This document shows positions 36,701 to 48,420 of a stretch of 64,000 nt of DNA, piece after piece. The stretch's first letter is position 1. Each line of letters starts with the position of its first letter. The position numbers were made by a program, and so were the translations under genes. This DNA is from Lithospermum erythrorhizon (Eukaryota > Streptophyta > Magnoliopsida > Boraginales > Boraginaceae): positions 23,686 through 87,685 of the forward strand of contig JADFUC010000910.1 in NCBI GenBank assembly GCA_019722365.1, given 5' to 3'. The notes below the pieces were generated by a model that saw only the letters and a list, made by a program, of their open reading frames with translations, made no database searches and had not been told where the DNA came from.

Positions 36701-38610
36701 TTTGGAGTCTCGGGAGTATTTTGTTTCTCGTGATGTGATATTTTATCAGCATGAATTCCCGCTTGCTAGTTTTGTGCCTAAAACGATTGAGAATGTGTTG
36801 TCACCTAGTGGGTGGCTGCGCCGGGATGAGAGGGAGGAGGCGAATGAGCCTCGCTGGTATTCCGGACCAGATCGCAAAACGGTCGTCTTCCCGCCAAGGT
36901 TGACGAGGCGGCGCGGGAGCGGCTCGATGCTCCTCGGGTCAGTGGCTCGAATCCAGGCCACGGACGCAGCGGTTAAGCATTTTCTCTCAGTTTCAGATTT
37001 TGTTAATTATACTGCGGCAAAGGTGCTCAGTCCACTCTCACCGTCTACTACTCAAACTCAAAATTTCTATCCTATAACTACTCCTATAAATTGTAATCAA
37101 GCCGGGCATAGAGTTTTCTTTTCAGGCAAATATAATCGCATGTACAAAACCTCGATCGCTTAAGGAGGCGATGAAATTTCAATGGTGCGAGAGGCTATTT
37201 AAAAGTGGAGATTGACGCTTTGGTGATAATGTAACTTTAGCGTGGTGTAATACTCAAGGGAAGAACGTTAGTACTTAATGGGTACAAGGTAAAATACAAT
37301 TCTAATGGTAGTGTTGAATTCTTTAAAGCTCGTTTGGTTGTTTTTGGTAATTATCGTGAAGCGCATTGACATAACGATATTTCGCAATCGTTGCAAAAAG
37401 GTTACTGTGCGGACTTTCTTAGGAGTGGTTGCTGTTAAGAATTGGGAGTTACATTGCATGGTGATTTGTTTAAAGAAATTTATATGAAGTTACCTCCGGT
37501 TTTAATAAGTATGCCCGGGGTCGCTGTGTGCTCGCATAAATCGCTGATGGGCTGGGGCTGTGCACCTCTACTATCGTTCTCGGTTGGCTTTGGCGCTAAA
37601 CTAGATGGTTTTGTTCCGCCTTATTCTCGACATTATCTTTTACTCGTGGTAAAGGGAAGGTCTAGTTACATGTGTTAGTGTATGTTGATGATCTGATTAT
37701 AGTTGGTACACTTGATAAAGTCAGCTGGCTGCTCAAGCAAAGATCTTTGCAATTGCTTTCACACGGCGATTTGGGGATTCTTAAGTATTTTGGGCAAGGA
37801 GGTTGTTCGAGTAGCTGTAAAGTGATATTTGCTGCTTAGCGGAAATATGCCCTTGATATTATATTCGAGACGGTCTGGGGAAAAACTCAGAGGTTTTCCA
37901 TGGAATAGAACCGCTCTAAGTTAACTCCACTAGTGTCCCTAGCTTAAGGATAATGAGACATATCGCCTCGTTAGTTGGGTGATTTTTTATTTTTCATTTA
38001 CTCGTCTCATTTGTTATTCGATGCGACGTATCGCCTTTAATTTCTCGCATGAGCCTCGGCTCGATCATTGATATCCACGCTTCGTGTGGTGAAATATCCT
38101 ACTGTGTGCCTGGTCGTGGATACCGTTAAAGGCGAGTTCAAGGGTGTTTTCTCGGGTTGGTGCGATTCGGATTGGGCGAAGTTGTCCACTACCGTGGTTC
38201 TCGCTTCGGTGGATTGTGGTTTTTGGGTAATCCCTCTGCTGTCTCAAGACCAAGAAATGTGTAACGTGTCTCGATCTTCTCATGGAGGTTGAACATGTGT
38301 CCATGGTTGTTATTATTTGTGAGTCAAATGGTTGGAAGCGGTCTCCTTTTGCTCGCTTCAGGTCTTTCATTCAGATCTATCGCAGTTGTTGCGCGATAGC
38401 CACCACAGCATTTGGCGCCAGAATCCTCGCCTTTCACTTACCCACGGCACATCGACATCGATCGCCATTTTCACGGACGCGCCGATGGAACGATTTCATG
38501 CTAACTCATGTCTCACGGCGGCATCAGTTAGCGTACGCTTTTACCAAGGCCAAGTTACGCATTGATTTAGTTCCCTAAGTTAAGTATTTTAGGATCTTCA
38601 TGCTTCAACC

Positions 38611-38619
38611 CTGAGGTGG
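38611..38619 (+). other. Polypurine tract of the copia element
   Basis: CTGAGGTGG lies directly before the 3' LTR, close to the TTGAGGGGGAG-like tract usual in this lineage. Confidence 0.6.
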
Positions 38620-38763
38620 TATTACGCAGGCTTTTATTCCTTGTATTTATATTCTTACTTCTGGACCGTGTAATATTTATCCCTGTGAGGTTAATATTAT
38701 AAAAACACCTATATATTCTGGTGAAACATCAATACTATGGGATTGAGGAGCTTCAACTTTACC
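38620..38763 (+). repeat. 3' LTR of the copia element
   Basis: 144 bp, TATTACGC to CTTTACC, followed by CTAGT (38764-38768), the partner of the left duplication. Confidence 0.75.
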
Positions 38764-38768
38764 CTAGT
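38764..38768. repeat. Target-site duplication CTAGT (right)
   Basis: Exact copy of 33554-33558 outside the 3' LTR. Confidence 0.8.
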
Positions 38769-38862
38769 TCTTGGATTGGTGCATGTAGTAAAGGATCAAT
38801 CTCGGAGTTGTCATGGGTTCTCGACGGTCCTCATGGTTGTCCGACGCACTCTATCGACTACT

Positions 38863-39060
38863 ACAAAAAAAAACACTTTAAAGGCACTTCAAATAACACA
38901 AAGAGGGCACAAAAAGTTATTTCAATATAAAGGCTACCGCCTAAGCAATTCTAGAGGGTGCTTTTTGAAATCACTGTTAATGACTTAGAAATAAGTTTCA
39001 AGAAGCGCCCTCTAAGTTAATAACTTAGAAGAGACTAGGACAAGCATCCTAAGTTAAAAA
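38863..39060. mobile_element. CACTA-like terminal sequence
   Basis: ACTACTACAAAAAAAAACAC at 38860-38879 resembles the CACTACAAGAAAA ends of plant CACTA elements. It is followed by subterminal-type short repeats: GAGGGTGCTTTTTGAAAT and AAGCGCCCTCTAAGTT, and TGACTTAGAAATAAG and TAACTTAGAAGAG. No transposase and no opposite end were found. Confidence 0.35.
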
Positions 39061-39114
39061 AAAATTAAAAAATATTTTATATTTATTAATACATAATGAT
39101 GTGAAAGATAAATA

Positions 39115-41175
39115 AATAAATATGGCTCGAAGGTTGAAGGGGGTTCTTCCTTCGTTATCTCGAGTCTGCAGTGCACGCTCCGAATCGACTATCATCGATA
39201 ATGTTATCAGAAGAAGTGATCATTCTTATTAAGCACAAGAGAATCGGTAAAGTGGGATACATGTCTATAAACTCGACAAATAAAGTATTATGATAGAATT
39301 GAATGGGGTTTTCTGCGGGCCATGCTACACCAATTGGATTTCAGCGATAAATGGGTCAGATTAATTATGGAGTATGTGGAATCCGTAACATATTCCCTGT
39401 TAGTAAATGGAGAGCAAACAAGGTTCATAAAACCTGGAAGAGGTCTGATGCCAGAGACCTCTTCTTCACGATAATTTTTCATCATTTGTATGGAAGGCTT
39501 AATTTCCTTATTAAAGGCTGCATGTTCAAGGGTGATTTACAAGAGATTCGCCGGGTGGTATGGACCCGTTAACCCATTTGATGTTTGCGGATGATACATT
39601 GTTATTTGGCCATGCCACTGTTCAGGAGGCTCAGACCTTAAGTACATTTTGCACATTTATGAACATTGGTCTGGACAACTTGTAAGTGTCCGTAACCGCC
39701 ATTCACCCAGCCCCGAATGTGGACGGGGCGTACGGCGGTGCCCATTTTGGGGATACAGGATGCCCCGAAACTGGTTTCCCGCATGGCGCCTACGCAGCCT
39801 CCCCACAACCGTTGGAGCTTCTAAAAAAGCCATTTTCAACTCTATTGTTGATAGAGTGAAGCACGAGGCTGTGGATCGGAAACCCAGGCTTTATCTGGGT
39901 AAAGTGGGGGACGAAATTTTATTAAGTCGCTGTTACAAGCTATACCCACCTATACGATGCAATATTTTCTACTGCCTATACAAGTTTGTAATACTATCAA
40001 TGCTATTCTTGCAAAGTATTGGTGGGGATCAGAGGATACAAAGAAAGCTATTCATTGGGCTAGTCGATAAACTATGGAAGCCAAGAGTGTGACAAGCAGA
40101 TGTGGGATTTGTGATCTCGTAACATTTAATCAAGCTTTGCTCAAATAGCGTGAGGATCATCACTGAACCCATGTCTCCGTTGGTTCGGTTGTACAAGGCA
40201 TTATACTATCCAGATGGCAACTTTTGGTCCGCATAAAGTAAGCCTTGAAGCACTGGAGAAGCATTTATCGCCAGAGAATTAGTGCACAAAGGTATTAACC
40301 GGCAATGTGGGATGGTAGCAAAGATCAATATATGGCAACATAAATGGCTCAATCATACATGGTCAAGGACTCCTATCACCCCATGTACGGAGTACAACTC
40401 CTCTCTATATGTAGCAGATCTAATTGATTCGGAAGTACTTTTTATGAAGTTGAGCAGATATAAATACTTCGTCTACCGCTAAACCAACTTTACATACCGG
40501 ATAAAGCTACATGGTATAATCATCCACAAGGTAAATTCACAAGAAACATGCATACGAGTTTTATAGATTGGGACGAGGAAGAGGCTATTACTTTATACGT
40601 TAAAATATCACTTCCCGGTTTTTCAATCGCATGGGGCATCAAGATACCAAGCAAGGTGAACACTTTTGTGGAGGGCGCTCATAACATGTTACAATAAAGG
40701 GCAATCTAGTTAAAAGGAAAGTCAACTTTGAACAGGATTGTAAATTTTAGAACCATCGTAGAGGACATAATGGTTCAACGATCAGGTTTTTACTCAAGAG
40801 ATCCGTAGGGATACTTACAAATTGAACCGATGAGCACAAGAGTGCGGACTTCTAGTTTCTTTTCCAAAATGCCCAAGGAAGCTTACAAATGAAGGGCTCC
40901 CGAGATCCCTAAGCGATACGCCCAGGGACTTAATCTTTATAGCCGGTCCGAGTAGCGGTTTAGTGTATTGGGCCTCTGGTCCCTTTATTTATCAAGGGCC
41001 CTAATCTCGATTCACTTTAATGATAGCAGATAGGGCCCCGATAAGATTTTTATTTGGGCTAACGTTTGTTTGGTTAGTTCATTTAGAGTAGGTGTTTTTG
41101 TTGTGTTTTCAATTTATGTACCTCGACGTGGTCGTTCTTTTTAATAAAATTCATCGCTTGATAACAAAAAAAAAA
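39115..41175 (+). mobile_element. LINE remnant (reverse transcriptase to poly-A tail)
   Basis: Plus-strand fragments in several frames follow the LINE order: RT entry (about 39127-39300: RLKGVLPSLSR, IGKVGYMS, DRIEWGF), the RT core (39330-39640: LVNGEQTRFIKPGRGL, the FADDTLLFG motif split by a frameshift), the post-RT region (39640-40080: HIYEHWSGQLVS, LPTTVGASKKAIFNSI) and a tail region (40250-40900: GGVPAK-like, KINIWQHKWLNHTW). It ends with a poly-A run at 41166-41175. The 5' half, including the endonuclease, is missing. It belongs to a different subfamily from the LINE at 18.3-21.4 kb. Confidence 0.8.
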
Positions 41176-42226
41176 CTTAAATTCATATCAATTGAAATAT
41201 TTATTATTCTATATATTCATCTCTTACAATTACAAACTTACAAAAATAAAATAAAAATTGCACTATACAAAATTTAAAACAAAAATATTAAATTTTACAT
41301 CAAAAGATTTAAATGCTAAAAAAATCCACCGTGTTATCTATCTTCATCATCATTGTCTTCCCTTTTCATCTAAAAAACAAAAACAACACAATAACATGAA
41401 TATAAACTCTATACATGTTGAAGGAACATATCACAACCAATGTAATTCTTGAACATAAACTTTACATAACATGAATGAATAAAATTTGAGAACATCGAAT
41501 GACCTACTGATTAGGAGCACCTTCAGTGACTACTTAGAGGTCCTGGATTCAAGTCTCATATTCTTTGCTTATCTGTTAACAAAGAATGGATTAACAACAC
41601 ACTAGATCTTAAAAATTTGAACAAATATGTAAAATATGAATTGAAGAAAACTAGATTTCTCAACAGATTTGGAAACTTTTAACAATCAAATTAAAAATAG
41701 TAACTACCACACATGTATGGAAAATTTGAATCCAAATCGAAGCATAACACTCTCAATTTGAAGCCAAATCGAAATAAAACTCTCAATTTGAAGCCAAATC
41801 GAACAAAATTCACAATCGTTTTTGGATGAAGAGTACAATTAACAATAAATCCGAAAATATAAACCACTATTTAAAAATAAATCCCCGGTTATTAGTAAAA
41901 TATAACAAAAGTAACCCTAAATCTAAGAAAAAATTGACCCTTAATTGAAGAAAAAATATCCTAAAGAGACTCGGATATTCAAGAAATTTGCAAATTAACA
42001 ATAAAATTGAGAGAAATAAAAGAAAACCAGGTTTAACAAGTATTTCACTCTCAGACCAAGATTATCTACCTTTCATTATTAGCTCCCCGATCATAATATA
42101 ACATCGACATACTATCACTCTACAATGCTATTTCAGAAACTGTGTTTCACATCAATCGATGAGCTATATAAAATAATCATGAATCTAAATATGAATTAAT
42201 CAATTGTTAAAAGTGTTACAAAAAAT
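41176..42226. other. AT-rich region with a SINE-like segment and a short tandem repeat
   Basis: No protein gene. A tRNA-promoter-like segment lies at 41503-41560. Near 41735-41805 a unit of about 29 bases with the core CAATTTGAAGCCAAATCGAA is repeated three times. Confidence 0.45.
41503..41650 (+). mobile_element. Candidate tRNA-derived SINE
   Basis: CTACTGATTAGGAGCACC (A-box-like) is followed about 30 bases later by GGATTCAAGTCTC (B-box-like), the spacing and order of a pol III tRNA-type promoter. No paired copy or tail confirms it. Confidence 0.45.
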
Positions 42227-42231
42227 TGTAT
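42227..42231. repeat. Target-site duplication TGTAT (left)
   Basis: Precedes the first Cassandra LTR and recurs exactly at 43422-43426 after the third LTR. Confidence 0.88.
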
Positions 42232-42506
42232 TGTAATACCCGGCCCAAAGTGGAAGATTTGATATGATTTGATTCGTATTACTCATACCACTAAGATGTA
42301 TATTATTTTCGAAAGCTCATCTCATAAGAACTCAAAGTTGTTAAACAGGCTCACACTCTGGAGTAATTCTCTACTGATTTGACCCAATTCAGAAGTTCTC
42401 ATGAGCACTTAAGCCAGACAAACGCAATGGAAAGACCCGTGATGGGTTTATGAGGCCACCATCAAATCTATTAGCGTTCGACCCTTTGTGCCGGGCAGGA
42501 GTTACA
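42232..42506 (+). repeat. Cassandra LTR 1
   Basis: 275 bp, from TGTAATACCCGG to GGAGTTACA. The 5S-like part (about 42270-42410) is degraded. Confidence 0.85.
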
Positions 42507-42507
42507 A

Positions 42508-42520
42508 TGGTATTAGAGCC
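42508..42520 (+). other. Cassandra primer-binding site 1
   Basis: TGGTATTAGAGCC, one base off the tRNA-Met consensus TGGTATCAGAGC, just inside LTR 1. Confidence 0.85.
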
Positions 42521-42680
42521 GTCCGAACCGCGGTATCCAAGATTTCATGCGGCGCAGTTACACGCCGAGGGGCGTGGGAGAGACCTTTTGACGCCAGAGA
42601 GCTACCTCTAGAATCTCACACGGATTGTACGGTATTGATGATGTGGCTTAACGAGGAAGTTGAGAATTTGGCGTGTAGAT

Positions 42681-42959
42681 TGTAATACTGCCTAGAGTCA
42701 CGGGATAAGATTTGATGATTTGATCGACACTACTCATATCACCAAGATGCATCTTCTTTTCGGAAGCTCATATTATAAGAAATACACTGTTAAGCGTGCT
42801 TGACCTAGGGTAATTCTGGAATGGGTAACCCACTGGGAAGTCTTCCGGTGAGCACGTGAGTGAGGACAAAACGTGCTAGAAATACCCGTGATTGTTTGTG
42901 ATGCTAGTCGATCAAATTTAATAACGCATCGACTGCATTTCAGGGGACGGAACGCTACA
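42681..42959 (+). repeat. Cassandra LTR 2 with the best-kept 5S rRNA-like region
   Basis: 279 bp. GTTAAGCGTGCTTG at 42789-42802 equals the A-box region of plant 5S rRNA. AATGGGTAACC and CTGGGAAGTC at about 42819-42841 match its C-box region (GATGGGTGACC, CTGGGAAGTC) at nearly the same spacing. These are the internal pol III control elements of 5S genes. Confidence 0.88.
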
Positions 42960-42961
42960 AA

Positions 42962-42978
42962 ATGGCATGAGAGGAGCC
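42962..42978 (+). other. Cassandra primer-binding site 2 (degraded)
   Basis: ATGGCATGAGAGGAGCC after LTR 2 is a mutated form of the tRNA-Met primer site. Confidence 0.7.
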
Positions 42979-43139
42979 AACTGAACTATGAGAACTAAGT
43001 GTTATGCAGCTTAAAGTGCTACGTCGAGGGCGGGAGACACCTCTTGAGGCCCTAGGAGCCACCTCTAGAATCTCACCCGGATGGTACGGTCCTGGATATT
43101 TATTGCTCAACGAGGACATCGAGTATTTGCTGTGAGATC

Positions 43140-43421
43140 TTAATTACCCGACCAGAAAGGGCCACGTGGATAAGATTTGATATGATTTGATTGCTACTAC
43201 TCATACCACCAAGATGCATCTTCTTTCGAAAAGCTCATTCCATAAGAACTCCAAGAAATAAAGCCCACTTGACTGGGGGTACTCGACGGTAACCTTAATC
43301 GAAGTTTCTCAAATAGCATGTAGTTAGACAAACGTGATGGAAAAGATCCATGGTGGTTTGTGAGGCCATTCCATCAAATCTAATAACGTACCGAGCCGGT
43401 GTTCTGAAGCAAGGCATTACA
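43140..43421 (+). repeat. Cassandra LTR 3
   Basis: About 282 bp, from TTAATTACCCG (mutated TGTAATACCCG) to GGCATTACA. The 5S-like segment keeps the CATAAGAACTCCA part but has lost the A-box core. No primer site follows, so this is the end of the array. Confidence 0.8.
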
Positions 43422-43426
43422 TGTAT
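43422..43426. repeat. Target-site duplication TGTAT (right)
   Basis: Exact partner of 42227-42231. Confidence 0.88.
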
Positions 43427-44122
43427 AATATTTGATACACTTGTTATGAGATGAAGCACAAAAAAATAATGGAAAAACGAAGTCCAGACCATTCTTTTAT
43501 TCGTAACGGCCTAAAAATGGCCATTGCCGCAACCTTTACGTGTCAAAATATTCTGCAGGTTTTGTATCTGACGGCTTCAGAAAGTCACCTCAACAATTGG
43601 CCTCTACATTAGCAGTTGTTTGTGAAGAACCGCTTTCGATGATTGGATCTTTTAAATGATTGAACGCGGTGGTTTTATGCTTGAAGGATATTTACCTATG
43701 GACTTACATGTGGATGTTTATGATGATGAGAACATTCTTCATTTATTTGAGTGGATATATCATGTCATATCATATACAACTAGTTAGAAGAGATTTGTGC
43801 TATAAATAGAGAGTTTCTTGATGAAGGTTTCTGGGCCATAAAGCAGTAATTTTTGAGATCTTACCATTTTATTTGTACTCTAAACTCTCATACAAGTTAG
43901 ATATTCACTTCAGTCATAACATCTTTAGCCTTGTCTTATTAATCAATACAACCTTTGTGTATATTATAAAGTATTATATTTAGGAAAATATTAGTTTGTG
44001 ACTCAAGCCTTGTGAATTGTAGTATTATTTTATTGTTATCAACATTGTAGTAGACCATTGTAATAGGTTTTTATTAGTGAAATACAATATTATTTCCTTC
44101 AATCGAAATACAATATCTTATC
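43427..44122 (+). mobile_element. Probable copia LTR and leader
   Basis: GCTATAAATAGAG near 43799 is a good TATA box. A pyrimidine-poor leader follows up to the gag start at 44123. LTR ends were not located, so the boundaries are loose. Confidence 0.5.
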
Positions 44123-44568
44123 ATGGATGCAATGATGAAAAGGTCTTTGGCAATGTCGGAGTCTAACGTGTTCAACAATGAAGACAAGTTAGACAAGTTT
44201 GATGGTTCTAACTACTTGAGATGGCAAGATAGGATGAAGTGGTTTTTGACATCATTGAATGTGTTTTACATTCTCTATGATGATCTACCACCAATTCCAC
44301 CATTGATACTCCGCGCGAAAGTGCAAAGAAGCAGTTGAGGCGCTAAGACTAGCAAGGAAAAAAGGAAGTGTATGAGACTTTAGGGTACATACTTTCATTC
44401 CATGACAACTCTTCGGATTATGGAACTAGCAACCGATCACACCTCGCACGGAAACTCTACGACATCTTTTCGCTTCGATACTACAAAAAGGTAATGTAAG
44501 CCGCTTTAAAAATGAAAAGTACAAGCATGTTAAATTGATAGATTCTGGTCATATTTTGGAGATAAGTG
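44123..44568 (+). pseudogene. Copia (Tork/TAR-like) gag fragment
   Basis: It starts ATG 44123 and reads into the UBN2-type gag motif KFDGSNYLRWQDRMKWFL, then stops at 44338. Later pieces in other frames resemble the next part of gag. The sequence is cut at 44569 by a gypsy LTR. The same gag type recurs at 56372. Confidence 0.75.
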
Positions 44569-47151
44569 TAAAACCGTAACGACTGTGAATTAATAAATTA
44601 AATGCGGGATTATTAAATTGATTAACGTAAAATTTGAAACCAATTTATATTTTATGTACGATAAATGTTAAGTTTGGGTATTTATGGGACGATGTAAGCT
44701 GAATCGGTAGGTACTTGAACTAAAACGGTCGAATTCGCATCCGAATAAGCTCGTTTTCCCCTTATTCTTTCCGCACACCAAACAAGCCTTAAGAGTGGAA
44801 AAATAAAACAAAAAAAAAGGAAAACCACTCTTCCCCACCAAATTTAACCCTCCCTCTCCTCGATTCTCTTTCTCCGATTTCTCCTCCATTTCGCAAGCTT
44901 TTACCCCAAATTTCCTTTATAGCTTCCTCATCATCCTCTTCGATTCAAGTAAAAATGTCAAACTTTTCCTCGTATTTCTCGAAGTTTCACTAGGTTGACT
45001 TTTTGTTGACTTTTGGGTTTTCGACTTTTATTGCTTAAATTGATTCTTGGGCTTTGAATTAGTTGTTCTTGAGTTGAAATTACGCGTTTGGATGAGAAAT
45101 TTGTGACGTTTTAGGGACGTTGACTTTTTGGGAATTTAGTTTGACTTCGGATTTTTGGGGTTAATATCGTATATAATTATTATCTAGGCCGAAATTATAG
45201 TATATGAGGATTATACAATTGGATTTAGTAGAAAAAGCTGCCGGGAAAGTTAATGACTTTTGCTGACTTCCGGATTCGACTGGTCCAAAACGCAGCAAAT
45301 GATATAGGTATGTTCTTTGATCCTTATTATAGTTGTTTAGAGGTGAAATTCATTGTTGTTTAAAGGCTGCTTTCTATGGAATCTTTTATGTTGGAAATTT
45401 AGTTTTTATTTAGTTTCTGGGGTAGTAGTTGCCTTTTAGATTAGAGGCTTGCTAGAAATGGTTTAATTAGTTGAAAATTAATAATCGATTGATTAGAATT
45501 GTTTACAAGTTAGTATTTAAGGTGGAGGGCCGAAAAGTTTAGGAGTTTAAAGTTGCTTGAAATTTTGTCGCTACTTATTGTTGAAGTTTAACTAGTAATA
45601 TTTCAATCTAAAGTGACTAATGGTACTAAAGTTGCTAAAAGATAATTTATAACAAAATTAGTAGTAATAGTAATTTCGGGTAAGTTTTGTTTAGACTCGA
45701 AAGGAAAAGCTCATGGATCGATTGATCAAGCCGCTAAAGTGGTACTAGAAGCTGGCGATTTATCACTCTTTTGATAACATTATTTACGCTGAAAGGAAGT
45801 ATACGGTAAATTGATTTGTGACTATGTATTTGTGTTATGAACTTATCCAGCAGCGTGGTTGTAAAATTGTGGAAATATCGAAGGTATGATAGTCATGTTA
45901 GATAATGCTTATGGCAGTAGGTTCTATATGGAATTGTTGACTTGAGTATATTATAATGCTACATCGAGAATGTCATGGTGATTGTTGCTTTGTTGTTTTA
46001 TCTCGTTGTTATAGTTGCTGTGAATGCGGGTTGAGTCGCTTTATGTTGTGTTTTGTCGTGGTTGGTATGTTGGTGTGATGTTGTTTGTTGGTCGTGGTTG
46101 GTTTCATATAGAGAGTGGTCACACCATGTTAGGATGTGCTGGAGTTTACGTAGAGGCTATTCAGGCCGTACGGGGTGCCAGGATATTGTATGTGGGTGAT
46201 CGGCAAGTAGCCTCATAGGAAAAGGATATGATATTCTATGGTTAAGAAAAGTGGTACTCGCCAGAAAAGGATATGATATTAGGTATGTTACGTGGGTGAA
46301 CCCGGCCGAAGGGCAAATCTACATTATATAAAATGTCTGCAATTTATTATTGTGTGTGGATTGCCTTTATCAGGTTACATTGGGTGGATATCACTCCGCC
46401 TCGAAATGTCGATAATGTCATGGTCTTGTTTTATGTTCTGCTAGTACGGTTACGTGTTATAAATCAAGTAATGAGGAACTTATGTTTTGCTCTTTAATTA
46501 TATGATATGCTATCTTCGTATACTGCGAATAAATGTGTTGAGTCCTTTAAAATATGTAAATGCTGATGATGGTTACTACTATTATGATGCTATGAATACT
46601 TTGTTTATTTTTGTACCTTATACGTATACTCTATCGCCGTGTCTCTTTATCTCTTTGCCGTATTTCTATCTCGGACGTGGGTGTTACCACCCGGTGATAC
46701 GCTTCACTAAGCCGCCGAAGCTTACCCTTCCAACCTCCGCATTAAAGCGCCTCTTGTGAAGCGGCCGAAGTCATGAGTATCCGGGTGATTTTACTTAGTT
46801 TGTTTACCCAGTAGCTGTGGATCCTCGGTAGTCATCTTTTATTCTTACTCATTTTCTTATGTACTCGACTGTGATTTTGTTTTGGCGTTGAAAATGTATT
46901 AACTATATTATGAAGTATCTGGTTTTGGAATTACTATGAGGTTGCATTGGGATTGTTTAGATGATGCCACGACGTTAAACTCAGATGGAAACGTTTTGAG
47001 CGAACTATTTTACTGCTATCAAATTAACAGTTTTATTTGGCTACAACAAAGTTATTATTTTTGGCAACAACCATCGTGATGGTGAACTGGGATACATGTG
47101 CCGAGAACGACTAACCTCGAGGGCTGCATTTAATTTGAGTGGTCGCTAACA
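44569..47151 (+). mobile_element. Gypsy-type LTR (solo), diverged relative of the 4.6-7.0 kb LTR
   Basis: It has the same layout as the LTR at 4572-6996: a pyrimidine-rich leader (44810-44960), GTTGACTTTTTG phrases after it, and an end TAACCTCGAGGGC...GGTCGCTAACA that aligns with TAACCTCAGGGC...GGGTCGTTACA. No primer site follows. Copia sequence lies on both sides. The left end (TGTAAAACCG) is less certain and no clean target duplication was found. Confidence 0.7.
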
Positions 47152-47905
47152 AGTTTGATGAAAAGCTTGATTGTCGGACTGCCAGAGACTTGAAAATCCT
47201 TTCCTCCCGCTTAAGAGTAATCGTAGCGATTCTCAAGCTATAATGCATTGGAGAAACTCTTACAAATACCCAACCCTTGGAAGTGATATAGAAAAAGAAG
47301 ATGCTTATCTTTAAGGAAGTCTTCTCTATGATGATTTCACTAGTAGCTCATAACTGAGTATGAAAATCGCTCAAGAGATGTAGAGACTGATGACTTGTTT
47401 AATAAAGTCCATCATGTTTCTCCTGGAGAATCAAATTCAGGAGGAAATTCAGAAAATGACTCTGAGGCCAAGAAGAGAAAGATGTTCAAAGTAAACAACA
47501 AATCAAATCTTTCGGAATTGCTAAGAAGGAGTAGTGGACTTACAGTTTATTTTTGAAAAGAAGTTGTCACTACTTATTCTATTTTATGTACCTTTTCACA
47601 GGAAAAATTTAATTTTAGTAAATTTACTTTGTAAGAATGGTTTTAAGGTTGTACTTAAATCTGATAAGGTTGTAGTGACAAAGAGTGGAGTATTCATTGG
47701 AAATGGATAATCCATTGAAGGCATGTTCATGTTTTCCATTTGTGTTAATGAAGTTAATATTGTCTATTCGGCTGTGACTTTATCTTTGTGGCATGCTAGA
47801 TTAAGTCATATTAACTATGGTTGTTTGAATTTTATGTCTATGAATAATTATATAAGATGTCAAGGCTCGATTGATGACAAATGTGCAATTTGTGTTAAAA
47901 GCTAA
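47152..47905 (+). pseudogene. Copia gag/protease to GAG-pre-integrase remnant
   Basis: Frames from 47600 on read NLVSVNLLCKNGFKVVL-like sequence and then SLWHARLSHINYGCLNFM and CAICVKS, the GAG-pre-integrase zinc region of Tork-type copia. The part before it (47152-47560) is badly shifted. It probably belongs to the same element as the gag at 44123. Confidence 0.7.
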
Positions 47906-48265
47906 ATTCTATAGCACTAACATATATAAATGTCCGAATAACGGTTGAGTTTCTTTCATTTTTACATTATTAATTACTAAATTACCATTCTATCTAAAAA
48001 TAAAAAAGTTAGGCAAAAATATTATCTCTGTATAATTAATAATTCCACATCTAATAGGATTCAACTACTATTAAGTATTCATCATACTTTATACTTGACT
48101 ATCTATAAACTGTGACTATATTATACGTAGTACCTGTGATTCTATAATATGAACCTAATCCATGAAGAATTCGTCCAAGCATCAACTTGCTTTTAGATAG
48201 GTTTCTCCATATTAATTTTATTTCAATCATTTTCCTTTATTATTATTATTATTATTACATATATA

Positions 48266-48302
<37 letters not shown>

Positions 48303-48388
48303 GCAGAACTATTGTTATTATTATTATAATAGATATTTGTAAATAATCATCCTTTGTAAGCTCTAATTATAATTATAATTAATAATAA

Positions 48389-48420
<32 letters not shown>

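Larger units (their letters stand above)
33559..38763 (+). mobile_element. Copia (Ale/Retrofit-like) element, full-length but decayed
   Basis: The element is 5.2 kb with short diverged LTRs, a primer site, a purine-rich tract and a 5-bp duplication, CTAGT. Coding remnants occur in the copia order: gag (33890-34170, HNYDDWSKSLRLSL); protease (35717-35850, WIIDTSASSHMTGD); GAG-pre-integrase (about 36048-36110, MDLWHKKLGHPSEKVV); integrase (36220-36590, with NGRAERK, FWSECILTAGYLINRTPSSF and LRVFGALCF); the post-integrase region (36621-36780); RT pieces (37140-37740, including VYVDDLIIVGT); and an RNase H piece (38150-38190, CDSDWAK). Frameshifts, stops and inserted sequence at 34180-35500 break every domain, so it is inactive. 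Confidence 0.85.
42232..43421 (+). mobile_element. Cassandra-type TRIM in tandem form (LTR-int-LTR-int-LTR)
   Basis: Three LTRs of about 280 bp alternate with two non-coding internal segments of about 175-180 bp. LTRs start TGTAATAC and end TTACA or CTACA. The internals start with a tRNA-Met-type primer site and contain the GGGGCGTGGGAGA and CACCTCTAGAATCTCAC-like phrases. The LTRs hold a segment resembling plant 5S rRNA, the diagnostic trait of Cassandra elements. No protein is encoded, so movement needs enzymes of other LTR elements. One duplication, TGTAT, bounds the whole array. Confidence 0.88.

Noticed and set aside
41503..41560. Functional tRNA gene
   Set aside because: A- and B-box-like phrases are present but no cloverleaf with paired acceptor stem could be drawn; a SINE is a better fit.
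42271..42410. Genuine 5S rRNA gene
   Set aside because: The similarity is partial and embedded in LTRs with primer sites and target duplications, so it is a Cassandra element.
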